From Aureimonas jatrophae (lineage in GTDB: Bacteria > Pseudomonadota > Alphaproteobacteria > Rhizobiales > Rhizobiaceae): 64,000 nt of DNA. Location of the stretch: the NCBI RefSeq assembly GCF_900104035.1, contig NZ_FNIT01000011.1:1-64000 (forward strand), given 5' to 3'. Shown one piece after another: positions 16,327 to 25,087 of this stretch. Made by a program: the position numbers and the translations under genes. The first letter of the stretch is position 1, and every line of letters begins with the position of its first letter. The notes beneath the pieces were generated by a model. It worked only from the letters and a program-made list of their open reading frames with translations, searched no databases and was not told where the DNA came from.

Positions 16327-17175
16327 TCAGCCCAACTCCAGGGTCGTGATGCCGAACACCTCGGCGTCGGATAGACGGGGCGCCGATCCCCGATACATCC
16401 GCAGGGTCTCGAAGATCGGTACCCAGTCCAGCGCCCGAACGAGTTCGACGGCCGGTTGATTGTGTTCGGGAACGTCGATCGCGATCCGCTGGCCGGGAAC
16501 GGTCGCTGCGGCGGCATGAACGAGGCCCCGCGCCACGTCGACGTCGCCGGCGAACAGCGGGCCGATCTTGTAGCCGTCCCGGCACTGGCGAAGCGTGGCA
16601 TAGCCATTCACCCGCGCGCCATCGGCATTCACGAAGGTGCGGTGCGGGGCCTTCAGCCAATCTGCCAGGAAGGCTCCGCGTTCGGCCGGAAAGCAGCGGC
16701 GATCGATCTCGGCGACCGATGCGGCCTGTTCGGCCGGCAAGGGCCGCACCTGTGGGTCCAACGGCCCGACCGGTGCCTCGCCAGCGTAGCGGATCGTTCG
16801 ATAGGCGGGGACGAAGCCTTGTCGTCGGTAGTTGGCCTGTTGCTCCTGAACGCCATCGAGCCCGATCGTCGCACCCGCCAGCCGCGATATCCCGGCCTGC
16901 CAGACGGCGCGACCCAAGCCGTGACCCCTTCGGTCGGGACGCACGATGAACAGCCCGATGAACCCGAACGCGGGTGAATAGCGGACAGCACTGATCGCGG
17001 CTGCGAGCGCGCGTCCTTCGAACAAACCGACGAAGCCATCGGGGTCGGCGGCACGAAACGCGTTCGCGTCGGCCAGACCCGGGTTCCAGCCCTCCTGGCT
17101 CGCCCAGCCGATCAGGTCCCGGATTTCGTCCAGCGTGAGCGTGCGAACATCAAACGATCTGCTGACGGGACTCAT
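16327..17175 (-). CDS. Double-domain GNAT acetyltransferase
   Basis: A 282-residue protein with two GNAT-type domains. The first (~10-140) carries the acetyl-CoA loop RPDRRGHGLGRAVW (R-x-x-G-x-G type) after the beta-strand GFIGLFIV. The second (~150-280) resembles the Acetyltransf_18/YitH C-domain, with CFPAERGAFLADWL, a NADGARVNGYATLR strand and IDVPEHNQPAVELV. Such proteins acetylate small amines or antibiotics; the substrate is unknown. The start at 17175 is preferred because the GNAT fold begins right after it and GGAGCGAGAG precedes it; upstream codons in the same frame look non-coding. A VOC gene lies 148 bases upstream on the same strand. Confidence 0.85.
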   Translation of the reverse strand: MSPVSRSFDVRTLTLDEIRDLIGWASQEGWNPGLADANAFRAADPDGFVGLFEGRALAAAISAVRYSPAFGFIGLFIVRPDRRGHGLGRAVWQAGISRLAGATIGLDGVQEQQANYRRQGFVPAYRTIRYAGEAPVGPLDPQVRPLPAEQAASVAEIDRRCFPAERGAFLADWLKAPHRTFVNADGARVNGYATLRQCRDGYKIGPLFAGDVDVARGLVHAAAATVPGQRIAIDVPEHNQPAVELVRALDWVPIFETLRMYRGSAPRLSDAEVFGITTLELG

Positions 17176-17323
17176 GGATGGCTCTCGCTCCGTTTCGTCC
17201 TTCACGTCTAGCATCAAAAGCTCGCCGCGAGCGGCGCACGGAACTGCGGCCTCGTCCGCCCGCTTGCGAGTTCGGTGGGATCGCGCCCTTGCGATCCCGT
17301 CCGATCCCGTCACGGGCGAGCGG

Positions 17324-17698
17324 TTACCTCGTGGCGGGCGTGCGCACGCTGAGCTTGTTTCCGTCGGGATCGCGGAGGTAGGCAACGAAGGCTCCGTTCG
17401 GGCGCTCTGCGGGCGGGCTTTCGATGGCCGTCCCACCATGCGCCGTGCCGGCCTGATGCCAGGCACGGACGTGGTCGGGAGTCGGAGCGTGGATGCCGAT
17501 CGTCCCTCCGTTCGCCGCGGTCGCCGGTTTGCCGTCGATCGGTGTCGTGATCATGAGCCGGCCGTTCTCGTGACCATAGATCAGCCTGCCTCGGGCGTCA
17601 GTCTCTCCGGGCCGGCCGCCCAATGCGATGAACGTGGCGTCATAGAAGGCCTTGGACCGTTCCAGATCGTTGCTGCCGATCATGACGTGCGTGAACAT
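17324..17698 (-). CDS. VOC family (glyoxalase/dioxygenase-like) protein
   Basis: A 124-residue single vicinal-oxygen-chelate domain. It opens with FTHVMIGSNDLERSKAFYDA, the classic VOC start with a metal-ligand His at residue 4, and ends FVAYLRDPDGNKLSV, the usual RDPDGN closing motif. A GGxxxIGIHAP strand lies in the middle. Members include glyoxalase, fosfomycin and bleomycin resistance proteins and many of unknown substrate; none can be assigned. The ribosome site GGAGCGAAC precedes the ATG. It lies upstream of the GNAT gene on the same strand; both may act in detoxification, but co-transcription is uncertain. Confidence 0.85.
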   Translation of the reverse strand: MFTHVMIGSNDLERSKAFYDATFIALGGRPGETDARGRLIYGHENGRLMITTPIDGKPATAANGGTIGIHAPTPDHVRAWHQAGTAHGGTAIESPPAERPNGAFVAYLRDPDGNKLSVRTPATR

Positions 17699-18521
17699 GT
17701 TCGCTCCTGGACAGGACGAGCCGGTGGCCCGCTGCGGTGCTCAACGATGGAACGGCCGGGAGCGATCCGTTTTCATCCCCGTCCGGAACCGGCGCCGTCT
17801 TGAGACATCGCGTCGGATCGGGAGACGTCGGCCATACCGTGCCGCACTCTGACGACGGACCTGGCGCGTAGGAACCGGCAATGACGAAGCCCGAACCGGT
17901 CTTCGCCTGACGCTTGGTGTGTACGACAGGCCGGCGGTCCGTCCGCTATCGATCCCTCGATATCCGGACCCCGTCGACGCGGACGCTCGGACCCGGCAGC
18001 CGTATCGACTGCTCAGGGGTCAAGCGCCAGGTGGGGCGTAACCGCCGTGATCCGAACCGAACACGGCATGATCGCCGAACTTCGGCCGGTCATGCGAGCC
18101 GTGCACATACAAGGCTCGGCGACCAATGCTTGGCGACGCGTCTTCGACAACGGAGAATGGTGGCTCTCCTTCCAAGGAGCCGGGATGCCTGTTCGGGACG
18201 ATCCCGAGCCTGCGTTGACAGGCAATGGGTCGTACCGGGCGCTGGCGGCATACGTCGCCGACGAACCGGTCTGACGAACGCTGGCCTGCCCGACCTCGCT
18301 GGCTCCTTCGCTTTTCGCCAAGGCGAACCGGACGCAGCGCCATCGCAGGCTCTCCCGCGACCGGATCGGCAACGGCGAAAGGAGCCCGATATGATCCGAG
18401 GTCGGCCTCTCGCCTGGGTCCGCGAAGCCTAGTTCGAACCATCGACGTGGTGCCTGCCCAAAGGGCACGCTTCCCGAGACGGATGCGTGATGGCCCGCGC
18501 AGGAGGATAGCGACCGATCGG
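17699..18521. other. 820-base stretch with one doubtful small ORF
   Basis: The only frame of interest is 18047-18274 (+), 75 codons, reading MIRTEHGMIAELRPV then RRVFDNGEWWLSFQGAGMPV. The protein looks plausible in composition, but I know no family for it and see no ribosome site. The rest holds no gene, RNA or repeat that I can support. Confidence 0.3.
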
Positions 18522-19670
18522 TCAGGGCTGGTCGGCCGAGCCGAGCGCAACGGTCAGGGTGACCGCGAGCACCAGGGCTGTCACGACGATCAGCGCCGTC
18601 GACAGCGATGTGGCGGTGAGCGTGGCGCTGGCCAGGATGACTCCGGTCGCATTCGACGTGCGCAAGAGGGCGAACACCTCCGGACGCTGGGCCGGCGTCG
18701 CCAACCGGTCGAGCACCAGCGAGTAGGTGGTCGCCAGCGGGGCCAGAACCGCTCCGATCAGGACCGCGCCCATGATCGTCACCGCCAGCGAGATATGAAG
18801 CGCGGCGAGTCCCGCCCCGAGCGTCATGACGCTCAGGAACGCCACGACGGCGCGGCGCGAGGGCGCTTGGTTGCGCACGCTCACCCAGACGCCGCCCGCA
18901 ATCGAGGCCAGGCACAGCGGTACCGTGAAGAGGATGGCGGAGGCGGGCGCATACCCGAAGGACAGCGCCAGGGCGACCGCTCCGATCTCGATCGCGGCGA
19001 TGGCGGAGCTGCCGGCGGCCGAACAGGTCAGCCACAGGAGAATCGACGGACTGAGCACGGAGGTACCGCCGTCCAAGGGGTCTTCGACCGAAACGGGTCC
19101 CGTTGATGGTACGAGAAGAGCCGGGAGCGCGCCCAGGAGCGCAAGCGCGGCGATGCCGAGAACAGGGGAAAGGGTGCCGAGGCCCGATGCGGCGACCGGG
19201 GCAAGAACGAAGGTCACCTCGTTGAGGGTCGCCGAGACGCCCAGCGCGCGCGGCAGGTTGGAGGCGGGCGTCAGCTGGTTCAGGATGGATCGCAGGAAAC
19301 CGTAGGCCGCGCCGTTCACCGAGCCGGCCAGGGCGGCCAACGGATAGAGCCAGGCGAAGGCAACATCCGCCGTGGCCAGAACGGCGAGCACCAGAAGAGA
19401 TGCCGTGCGGATCGCGATCAACCAGCGCAAGAACCCGGCCGCGGGCCGCCTGCGGCCCAGACGGGTGATCGGGATCGCGCCCGCCACCTGAGCCAGCGTC
19501 ATGACGAGGATGAGGGCCGCCCCACCGCTGGCGTCGCCTGTCAGCAGCAACGCGAGAAGCGAGAACGCCACCGGCCCGGCGGCCTGCGGGACGGTCAGGG
19601 TGGCGGCCGAGGCGAACCAGCGCGTCAACGCGAAAGACCTGTTCGCGGCGTCTGTCTTCAACCCGACCAT
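18522..19670 (-). CDS. MFS transporter
   Basis: A 382-residue integral membrane protein with about 12 hydrophobic segments and no soluble domains, the normal shape and length of a major-facilitator permease. The loop between helices 2 and 3 reads ITRLGRRRPAAGFLRW, similar to the GxxxDRxGRRR signature but lacking the Asp. The second half starts near residue 205 with LWLTCSAAGSSAIAAIEIG. Overall features suit drug/metabolite exporters with unknown substrate. It stands alone; nothing obvious controls it. Confidence 0.82.
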   Translation of the reverse strand: MVGLKTDAANRSFALTRWFASAATLTVPQAAGPVAFSLLALLLTGDASGGAALILVMTLAQVAGAIPITRLGRRRPAAGFLRWLIAIRTASLLVLAVLATADVAFAWLYPLAALAGSVNGAAYGFLRSILNQLTPASNLPRALGVSATLNEVTFVLAPVAASGLGTLSPVLGIAALALLGALPALLVPSTGPVSVEDPLDGGTSVLSPSILLWLTCSAAGSSAIAAIEIGAVALALSFGYAPASAILFTVPLCLASIAGGVWVSVRNQAPSRRAVVAFLSVMTLGAGLAALHISLAVTIMGAVLIGAVLAPLATTYSLVLDRLATPAQRPEVFALLRTSNATGVILASATLTATSLSTALIVVTALVLAVTLTVALGSADQP

Positions 19671-20478
19671 GCACCGGCCCCTCTTTGGGCCGGGCCGTTC
19701 CCGGACATTGCTTCCCGCGACGGGATGAGGACGTTACCTCACGGTCGCGACGGTACGTCGAGGCGTTGCCGCAATCAAGGAAAGCGCAGCTTGCCGATCT
19801 CGTCGACACGGATCGGGACCCGCTGGATCGGACCCGGCAGACCGCGCGCGTTGCGATGCAGAGGCTCGCGACGATGCGGTGGCCACATGGGGGCGTCGCA
19901 GGTTGCGATGCGCCGCCGGTCCGTGAGCCCGGCGAAGCGGTTCCCACCCTTCTGGCGCCGGCGGTGGAATGCCGGATTGCCGGCGCACGAGCCCTGCGGC
20001 CTCGTCTCAATGACATACAGCGCTCACGGCCTCGCGCAGCCGGCTCCGCTGGAAACCACGCGCCGTCGCAGCCGCGCTCGGGCAGCGGATGGCTGGAAAA
20101 ACGCGCGGCCGAGCGGGCGACGAAGGCACGCGATCCCGATGCGCAACTCGGCACGCAGTTCTGCGTCGAGGTTCGACGAGCGGCTCGCCGAACCGGAAGG
20201 CCAGCGGCTTGCGCGCGTTGACCCGCCCGATCGCGACGCGCCGTCGCGAGCCCGCATGTCCGCCCCGGCCGCGGCAAGGAGCGCGTTGCCGCGAGCACGC
20301 GAGCGGCTTTGGTCAGGAAGCGAACCGTGCGATACCGGAACAGCCGCATCCCGCATCCCGACGGCCATCCAACCCGGACGGGGCTTCCTTGAGGGGCTGT
20401 TCCGGCACCCTGCAGGAGCGTCGCGAACCGGCTCGAAAGGAACCGCTTCCGGCTCGGCGGCCCGGTCACGGATGGTGG
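19671..20478. other. 800-base stretch without a supportable gene
   Basis: It lies between the start of the MFS gene and the end of the NUDIX gene. Long open frames run through it on both strands, but they are Arg/Ala/Ser-rich antisense-type frames with no family signature or ribosome site. I see no tRNA or hairpin of note. Confidence 0.4.
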
Positions 20479-20943
20479 TCAGAAGTGGATGCCCTTGCCG
20501 CGTCCCAGGAAGTCGCAAGCCTTGGCGTTGCCGGCGATGCCGATCAGAAGCGTGCTGAGCTCCGGCTCCAGCACGGCGTCCGCAGCTTCCAGCAGCGGAA
20601 GCCAGACGATGCGGCGCTGATCCTGCTCCCGCCACCGCTTCTTCTGGCGTTTCACCCGCAGCGCGAACGCGTCGACGCGCGTCAGCCGGAAGTCGACGCG
20701 CGTGCGACGCCAGTAGGTATAGGAGCCGATCGGAACGCGAAGGGTCGAGCCGACCAGGCCCGCTTCCTCTTCGGCCTCGATCGCGGCCGCCTCGTCGTCG
20801 CGCCGTCCCTTCATGGGCCAGCCCTTCGGGATGATCCACCGGCCCGTGCCGCGCGAGGTCACGAGACAGACTTCGGCCCGCCGATCCTGGTCGAGGCGAA
20901 TGGGCACGGCGGCGACCTGGTGGGAATAGCGCTGTGCCCCCAC
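20479..20943 (-). CDS. NUDIX hydrolase (DIPP-like)
   Basis: A 154-residue NUDIX hydrolase, which cleaves nucleoside-diphosphate-linked or diphosphate compounds. The box region is WIIPKGWPMKG...AAAIEAEEEAGLVG; against G-x5-E-x7-REUxEExGU the first Glu is Arg and the Arg is Ile, while the metal-binding EExG core is kept. The PKGWPMKG lead and the C-terminal ACDFLGR pattern are typical of the rhizobial relatives of diphosphoinositol-polyphosphate/Ap4A hydrolases (DIPP type). The start is GTG at 20943, four bases after the DeoR gene stop, so it is the last gene of the SBP-PP2C-DeoR operon. Substrate not predictable; link to phosphate compounds is inferred from context. Confidence 0.85.
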   Translation of the reverse strand: MGAQRYSHQVAAVPIRLDQDRRAEVCLVTSRGTGRWIIPKGWPMKGRRDDEAAAIEAEEEAGLVGSTLRVPIGSYTYWRRTRVDFRLTRVDAFALRVKRQKKRWREQDQRRIVWLPLLEAADAVLEPELSTLLIGIAGNAKACDFLGRGKGIHF

Positions 20944-20947
20944 CCGC

Positions 20948-21799
20948 TCACCGGCCCGTCCGCCGGGGCGCGCTCTCGTCTCCCGCCACGATCCGCAGGT
21001 CGCGGATGGCGACGTCCTGCTGCAGGCGGTCCCGCGGGTCGCGATCCGTCAGAACGGCGTCCATGTCCGACAAGGCCGCCACGACATGAGGCGCCGTGTT
21101 TCCGAACTTCTCGTGATGGGCGACGAGAACGCTTTTGCGACTGTGTCGCAGGACATCGTGGACGAGCCCGACTTCCAGCGGATCGTATTCCAGGATCGAG
21201 CCCTCGTCGTCGATCGCGCTCGCGCCGAGGATCGCGACGTCGAACTTGAAGCGATGCCGGCTCGGGTCCTCGCCCAGCGTCAGGACGCAGGAGTCGCTTC
21301 GGCGCACGTAGCCGCCATAGACATAGACCGTCGCCTCGGTGTGGAGCGCGCAGCGATGGGCGACCGTCAGGTTGGGCGTTGCGATCAGGAGACGCGGCCG
21401 TCCGGACAGCACCTCGTGCAGGTCGTCGAAGGTGGTCCCGAGGCCGACGAACACGGTGGAGCCGGGCTGGAGAAACTCCTCCAGTCCCTCCATCAGCCGA
21501 CGCTTGACCGAGATCAGCGTCGCTTGGCGCTCGTCGTGGACATGGCGCGCGACGCCCGGCGCCGCGAAGGCGGCCCCGAAACCCTTCTGAAGGGCGCCCC
21601 GCTCCTCGAGTGATCGAAGGTCGCGGCGGATGGTCTGGTGCGTGACGCCGAAACGCTCCGCCAAGTCCGCGACGGGAACCGCGCCGCGGCGTTGAACGGC
21701 TTCCACGATCTCGCGCTGACGGGCGAGCGCCCGCGGGGCGAGGCGCTCGTCGTCGCCCCGCGCTTCGGCTTCCGTGAGCGGCATGCCGGCCCCGGTCAT
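20948..21799 (-). CDS. DeoR family transcriptional regulator
   Basis: A 283-residue repressor-type regulator. The DeoR winged helix is at ~25-75: ALARQREIVEAVQRRGAV, then ERFGVTHQTIRRDLRSLEERG, matching the family signature. The effector domain (DeoRC, ~90-255), related to sugar-phosphate isomerases, contains STVFVGLGTTFDDL and CVLTLGEDPSRHRFKFDVAILGASAI. DeoR-family effectors are usually phosphorylated sugars, which fits the neighbours. Its ATG overlaps the PP2C stop (ATGA), and NUDIX follows after four bases. It probably controls the divergent promoters at 23887-24019. Confidence 0.92.
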   Translation of the reverse strand: MTGAGMPLTEAEARGDDERLAPRALARQREIVEAVQRRGAVPVADLAERFGVTHQTIRRDLRSLEERGALQKGFGAAFAAPGVARHVHDERQATLISVKRRLMEGLEEFLQPGSTVFVGLGTTFDDLHEVLSGRPRLLIATPNLTVAHRCALHTEATVYVYGGYVRRSDSCVLTLGEDPSRHRFKFDVAILGASAIDDEGSILEYDPLEVGLVHDVLRHSRKSVLVAHHEKFGNTAPHVVAALSDMDAVLTDRDPRDRLQQDVAIRDLRIVAGDESAPRRTGR

Positions 21800-22815
21800 G
21801 CGAAGCGCACGCCCAGATAGGTCCGGTCGTCGGTCATGATGCCCGCCGTCGTGCCCTTGGTGCTGAGAAAGCGGCCGAGCTTGTCGGGATCCGCGGTCTC
21901 GACCTCGCGGAACGCCGCCTCCCATGCCGCGATGCCGAAGCCCTCGCCCGGCTTGAAGTATCCGTCCGAGAACAGTTCCAGCGTTTCCACCTCCTCGACC
22001 GGCCAGACGCGGTGGTCGATAAAGGCGGACGGGATCTCGAAGCCGTCGAGGCAGCCGTAGCCCAGAGCACGCTCGGTCGTGTTCACGAAGTCGCCCTGGC
22101 CATGCGCGATGCCGCGCCGGACGAGGTCTTCCAGCTCCCATTGCGGCGCGTCCGGCAGGTGTGCGCGGCAGGCGTCCAGCGCGCGGGCCTCGATCTCGCC
22201 GACAAGAGCGATCTCGTCGCCCAAGGGACCGGGGGAGGGTGGACGCGTGCCGTTCCAGGTCAGAAAGGAGGAGAGCTCGGCGCAGCGCTCGCGACCGTAG
22301 CCGCGCTCCGCCAGGAGCGCCCAGGCCTCGCGCCGCAGGATGCCGGTCACGTCGTCGAGGGGTTTGAGCGACTGGACGAGTTCACGGCCGTTGACCCGCA
22401 ACCCGCTGTCGCCGACCGCCACCATCTCGAACCGGTCGTCGAACTGGATGACGGCCATGATGGTGCAACTGGCGCGCACGCTCCAGTCGGCCGTCGCCCT
22501 GTCCAGCGAGCCGGTTTCCACATAGCCCGCGCGCAGGCTGGCCGTCAGGTAGCGCGCAAAGCTGTCCGGCCCGGTGTAGCGCAACTCGGGGGCGGCGTTT
22601 CGATCCCGCTGGGCGACCAGGAAGCGCTCGGTCGCGGCCTTCACGCGGCGCGATGCGAAGCGACCCGACAGCATGCCGTCGTAGCGCGTCCCGTTGCGGT
22701 CGGTCACGCCGTCGATCACGGCGTAGCCGGCACCCTCCACGACCACGAAGCTGTCCTCGTTGGTCTCGGGATGGTCGAGGCGCTTGCCGCGCGAGAAAGC
22801 TTCCAGATGCATCAC
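21796..22815 (-). CDS. PP2C-like phosphatase in an ABC transporter operon
   Basis: A 339-residue PPM/PP2C-fold protein. Metal-site motifs are present in order: NEDSF at ~20, AVIDGVTD at ~33 (canonical DGxxG region), VAVGDSGLRVNG at ~142 (canonical NxGDSR), LFSDGYF at ~290 (canonical SDGxxD) and a C-terminal TDDRTYLGVRF (canonical DNxTxxxV). The domain is longer than a minimal PP2C because of an insertion at ~170-260. It lies 84 bases behind the binding-protein gene and overlaps the DeoR start. PP2C enzymes normally act on phosphoproteins; within a transport operon a small phosphorylated substrate is conceivable. No partner Ser/Thr kinase is seen in the window. Confidence 0.85.
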   Translation of the reverse strand: MMHLEAFSRGKRLDHPETNEDSFVVVEGAGYAVIDGVTDRNGTRYDGMLSGRFASRRVKAATERFLVAQRDRNAAPELRYTGPDSFARYLTASLRAGYVETGSLDRATADWSVRASCTIMAVIQFDDRFEMVAVGDSGLRVNGRELVQSLKPLDDVTGILRREAWALLAERGYGRERCAELSSFLTWNGTRPPSPGPLGDEIALVGEIEARALDACRAHLPDAPQWELEDLVRRGIAHGQGDFVNTTERALGYGCLDGFEIPSAFIDHRVWPVEEVETLELFSDGYFKPGEGFGIAAWEAAFREVETADPDKLGRFLSTKGTTAGIMTDDRTYLGVRFA

Positions 22816-22899
22816 AGGGCCATGTCGAAGGAGCCGTCGAGTCGAAAGCCTCCGGCGTCGCGCCGCCGGAGGCTCCGGTAGGAATGCGGCGGGACGAGC

Positions 22900-23886
22900 C
22901 TACTCGCCGATCGCCTGGCGCCACTTGGTCAGCACCGCGTCGGCGCCGCCGAAGGCCTCGAGCGGCTTGACCTCGACGAGCTTGAGCTCGGTCAGCGGCG
23001 GCGTGCCTTCGGGTCCCGAGACGTCGGTGCGCACCGAGCGGCGGCCGATGTCCTGGACGAGCCGCTCCTGCGTCGCCTTGGACATGGCCCAGTCGATGAA
23101 GACGCGGCCGTTGTCGGTGTTGGGGCCGCCCTTCACGAGGGCGATGCCGTCGGGGGTCGCCGCCGTGCCGTCCTCGAGATGGACGATCTCCATCGGCGCG
23201 CCGCCGCGCACGTATTCCAGCGCGTTGTCCTCCAGCATGAGACCCATGCTGGTCTCGCCGTCGGCTACGAAGCGGGGTACCGCGCCGGACGAGTCGGTGA
23301 ACACGAAGTTCCGGGCGATCTTCGCGTATTCGTCCCAACCCTTGTCGCCGAACACGGTCAGCACCGTCTGCAGCTGCTGCATCGCCGAACCGGATCCGTC
23401 GGCGCGGGCCGAGGCGATCTGGCCCTTCCATTGCGGATCGGCCAGCGCCGCCCAGGTCCGGGGCGCGCCGTCCATGGGCTGCAGCTCGGTGTTGACGGCC
23501 AGGACGTAGACCACGGCCGTGTAAGGGGTCCAGGCCGGGCTTTCCACGAACTGCGGATCGACCTTGTCCATCTCCTTCGGCTGGTAGGGCTCGAGAAGAT
23601 CGGCATACTCGGTGAGCTGGCTGCCGGTGACGCTCCAGATCACGTCGGCGGCGGGCTTGCCCGCCTCGGCGCGTACGCGGCGGGCGATGTCGCTCGAGCC
23701 GAGCTTCACCACTTCGGCGCGGATGCCGGTTTCCTGTTCGAACATCGGCAGAAGCGTATCGACGATCGAGGCCTTATGGGCCGTGTAGACGACGACCGAC
23801 TTCTCCTGCGCGAGCGCGGGTGCCGCGAAGACGCCGGACAGCGCGACGCCCAAGATTCCGCCCAGAACTGTACGTCTTCGAAACAT
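22900..23886 (-). CDS. ABC transporter substrate-binding protein (AfuA/FbpA/PhnS type)
   Basis: A 328-residue periplasmic binding protein of the cluster that includes Fe(III) (FbpA), hexose-phosphate (AfuA) and 2-aminoethylphosphonate (PhnS) binders. The signal peptide is ~1-26 (RRRTVLGGILGVALSGVFAA, ending ALAQ; a twin-Arg-like start). The mature part begins SVVVYTAHKASIVDTLLPMFEQ, then GIRAEVVKLGSSDIARRV and ADVIWSVTG. No Tyr-Tyr iron-ligand pair (as in FbpA) is evident near the C-terminus, which favours an organic phosphate or phosphonate ligand. It is the first gene of the minus-strand operon and is divergent from the ATPase gene. Confidence 0.88.
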   Translation of the reverse strand: MFRRRTVLGGILGVALSGVFAAPALAQEKSVVVYTAHKASIVDTLLPMFEQETGIRAEVVKLGSSDIARRVRAEAGKPAADVIWSVTGSQLTEYADLLEPYQPKEMDKVDPQFVESPAWTPYTAVVYVLAVNTELQPMDGAPRTWAALADPQWKGQIASARADGSGSAMQQLQTVLTVFGDKGWDEYAKIARNFVFTDSSGAVPRFVADGETSMGLMLEDNALEYVRGGAPMEIVHLEDGTAATPDGIALVKGGPNTDNGRVFIDWAMSKATQERLVQDIGRRSVRTDVSGPEGTPPLTELKLVEVKPLEAFGGADAVLTKWRQAIGE

Positions 23887-24019
23887 GGTTCCTCCCGTAA
23901 ATGTTCGAAGTCAAATATCCTTGGCATCGATTGTTGTCTCAACGCTGTTCGTGTTGCAACATGAAAATATAAGCGGCGGTTACGAACATGTTGGGTGCTG
24001 CGGAGGAGAGGTGGGTCTC
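23887..24019. promoter_or_regulatory. Divergent promoter region with two inverted repeats
   Basis: This 133-base region is AT-richer than its surroundings and separates the binding-protein gene (minus) from the ATPase gene (plus). It has a perfect 10-bp palindrome TGTTGCAACA at 23952-23961 and an 11-base inverted repeat GTTGTCTCAAC at 23933-23943. Both share the GTTG/CAAC half-site, so they may be two copies of one operator, probably for the DeoR regulator at 20948-21799. Confidence 0.5.
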
Positions 24020-25087
24020 ATGGCGTACTTGCAGGTTCGGGACGCGACCAAGAGCTTCGCGGGCGGTACCACGGCGTTGCGCGGCGTCTCGCTCGACGTT
24101 CGGCGCGGCGAGTTCTTCACGCTGCTCGGCCCCAGCGGCTGCGGAAAGACGACGCTTCTGCGCGCCATCGCCGGCTTCAACCCGCTGACGTCGGGCACCA
24201 TCGCGGTGGATGGCATCGACCTGACCAGCGTGCCCCCGCACAAGCGCGACATCGGCATGGTCTTCCAGGACTATGCGGTCTTCCCGCACCTCTCCGTCTT
24301 CGACAACGTCGCCTTCGGTCTGAAGCCGCGCAAGGTTCCGCCCGCAGAGGTGGCCCGCCGCGTCCCGGAGGCGCTGGAGGCGGTGCGGCTCGCCGCGCTC
24401 GCCGATCGGCTGCCGGCCGCCATGTCGGGCGGCCAGCAGCAGCGCATCGGCCTGGCCCGCGCGATGGTCATCAACCCGCGCCTGCTCCTGATGGACGAGC
24501 CCCTGTCGAACCTCGACGCGAAGCTGCGCATCGAGCTGCGCGAGGAGATCCGGGATATCCAGCAGCGTGTCGGCATCGCGACGATCTACGTGACGCACGA
24601 CCAGGAGGAGGCGCTCGCCATCTCCGACCGGATCTGCGTGATGAGCAACGGCCATGTCGAGCAGGTCGGCACGCCGGAAGCGATCTACGGCGATCCGCAG
24701 ACCCTGTTCGTCGCCCGGTTCGTGGGAACCCTGAACGAGCTGGAGCGCGGACCGGCACTCGCCGATCTTCTGCAGCGGCTCGATCTGGGCGCTGCGGACC
24801 GCGACGGCGTCACCTGGACGATCCGTCCCGAGGACATCCGTCTCGTCTCGTCCGGCGCGGCCGATACGGCGGCGCTCGAGGGCGTCGTGTCGAAATGCAC
24901 CTATCTCGGCCGCGAAGCGCACCTTCACCTGCGAACACCGGCGGGCGACCTGATCGTTCATGTCGTGAACCCGTCGCGCGTCGCCGTTCCCGCCGCCGGC
25001 GCGACGGTCGCCGTGGCGGTCGGGCGAGAGGCTCTCATGGGATTTGATGGGGAAGGGCGGCGCGTCGCGGCGCGGGGAGGGGCATGA
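24020..25087 (+). CDS. ABC transporter ATP-binding protein (FbpC/PotA-like)
   Basis: A 355-residue ATPase that drives import for the adjacent permease. Walker A is GPSGCGKTT at ~36, the Q-loop FQDYAVFPHLSV at ~80, the ABC signature MSGGQQQRIGLARA at ~134, Walker B LLLMDEPLSNLDAKLR at ~156 and the switch His VTHDQEEAL at ~190. The C-terminal TOBE domain (~265-355) is present. The start at 24020 is chosen for its GGAGGAGAGG ribosome site; the frame is open further upstream. The last four bases overlap the permease start. Confidence 0.93.
   Translation: MAYLQVRDATKSFAGGTTALRGVSLDVRRGEFFTLLGPSGCGKTTLLRAIAGFNPLTSGTIAVDGIDLTSVPPHKRDIGMVFQDYAVFPHLSVFDNVAFGLKPRKVPPAEVARRVPEALEAVRLAALADRLPAAMSGGQQQRIGLARAMVINPRLLLMDEPLSNLDAKLRIELREEIRDIQQRVGIATIYVTHDQEEALAISDRICVMSNGHVEQVGTPEAIYGDPQTLFVARFVGTLNELERGPALADLLQRLDLGAADRDGVTWTIRPEDIRLVSSGAADTAALEGVVSKCTYLGREAHLHLRTPAGDLIVHVVNPSRVAVPAAGATVAVAVGREALMGFDGEGRRVAARGGA

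Noticed and set aside
18013-20469. A long minus-strand frame of 818 codons covering the MFS gene and both of its flanks.
   Set aside because: The MFS gene in another frame explains the middle, and the ends have no family signature.
22900-25087. Assignment of the first ABC system as an iron(III) importer.
   Set aside because: The family fits, but no clear iron-ligand tyrosine pair is visible in the binding protein, and the neighbours (PP2C, NUDIX, Na/Pi protein, DeoR) point to phosphate compounds. Iron is kept as a possible alternative only.
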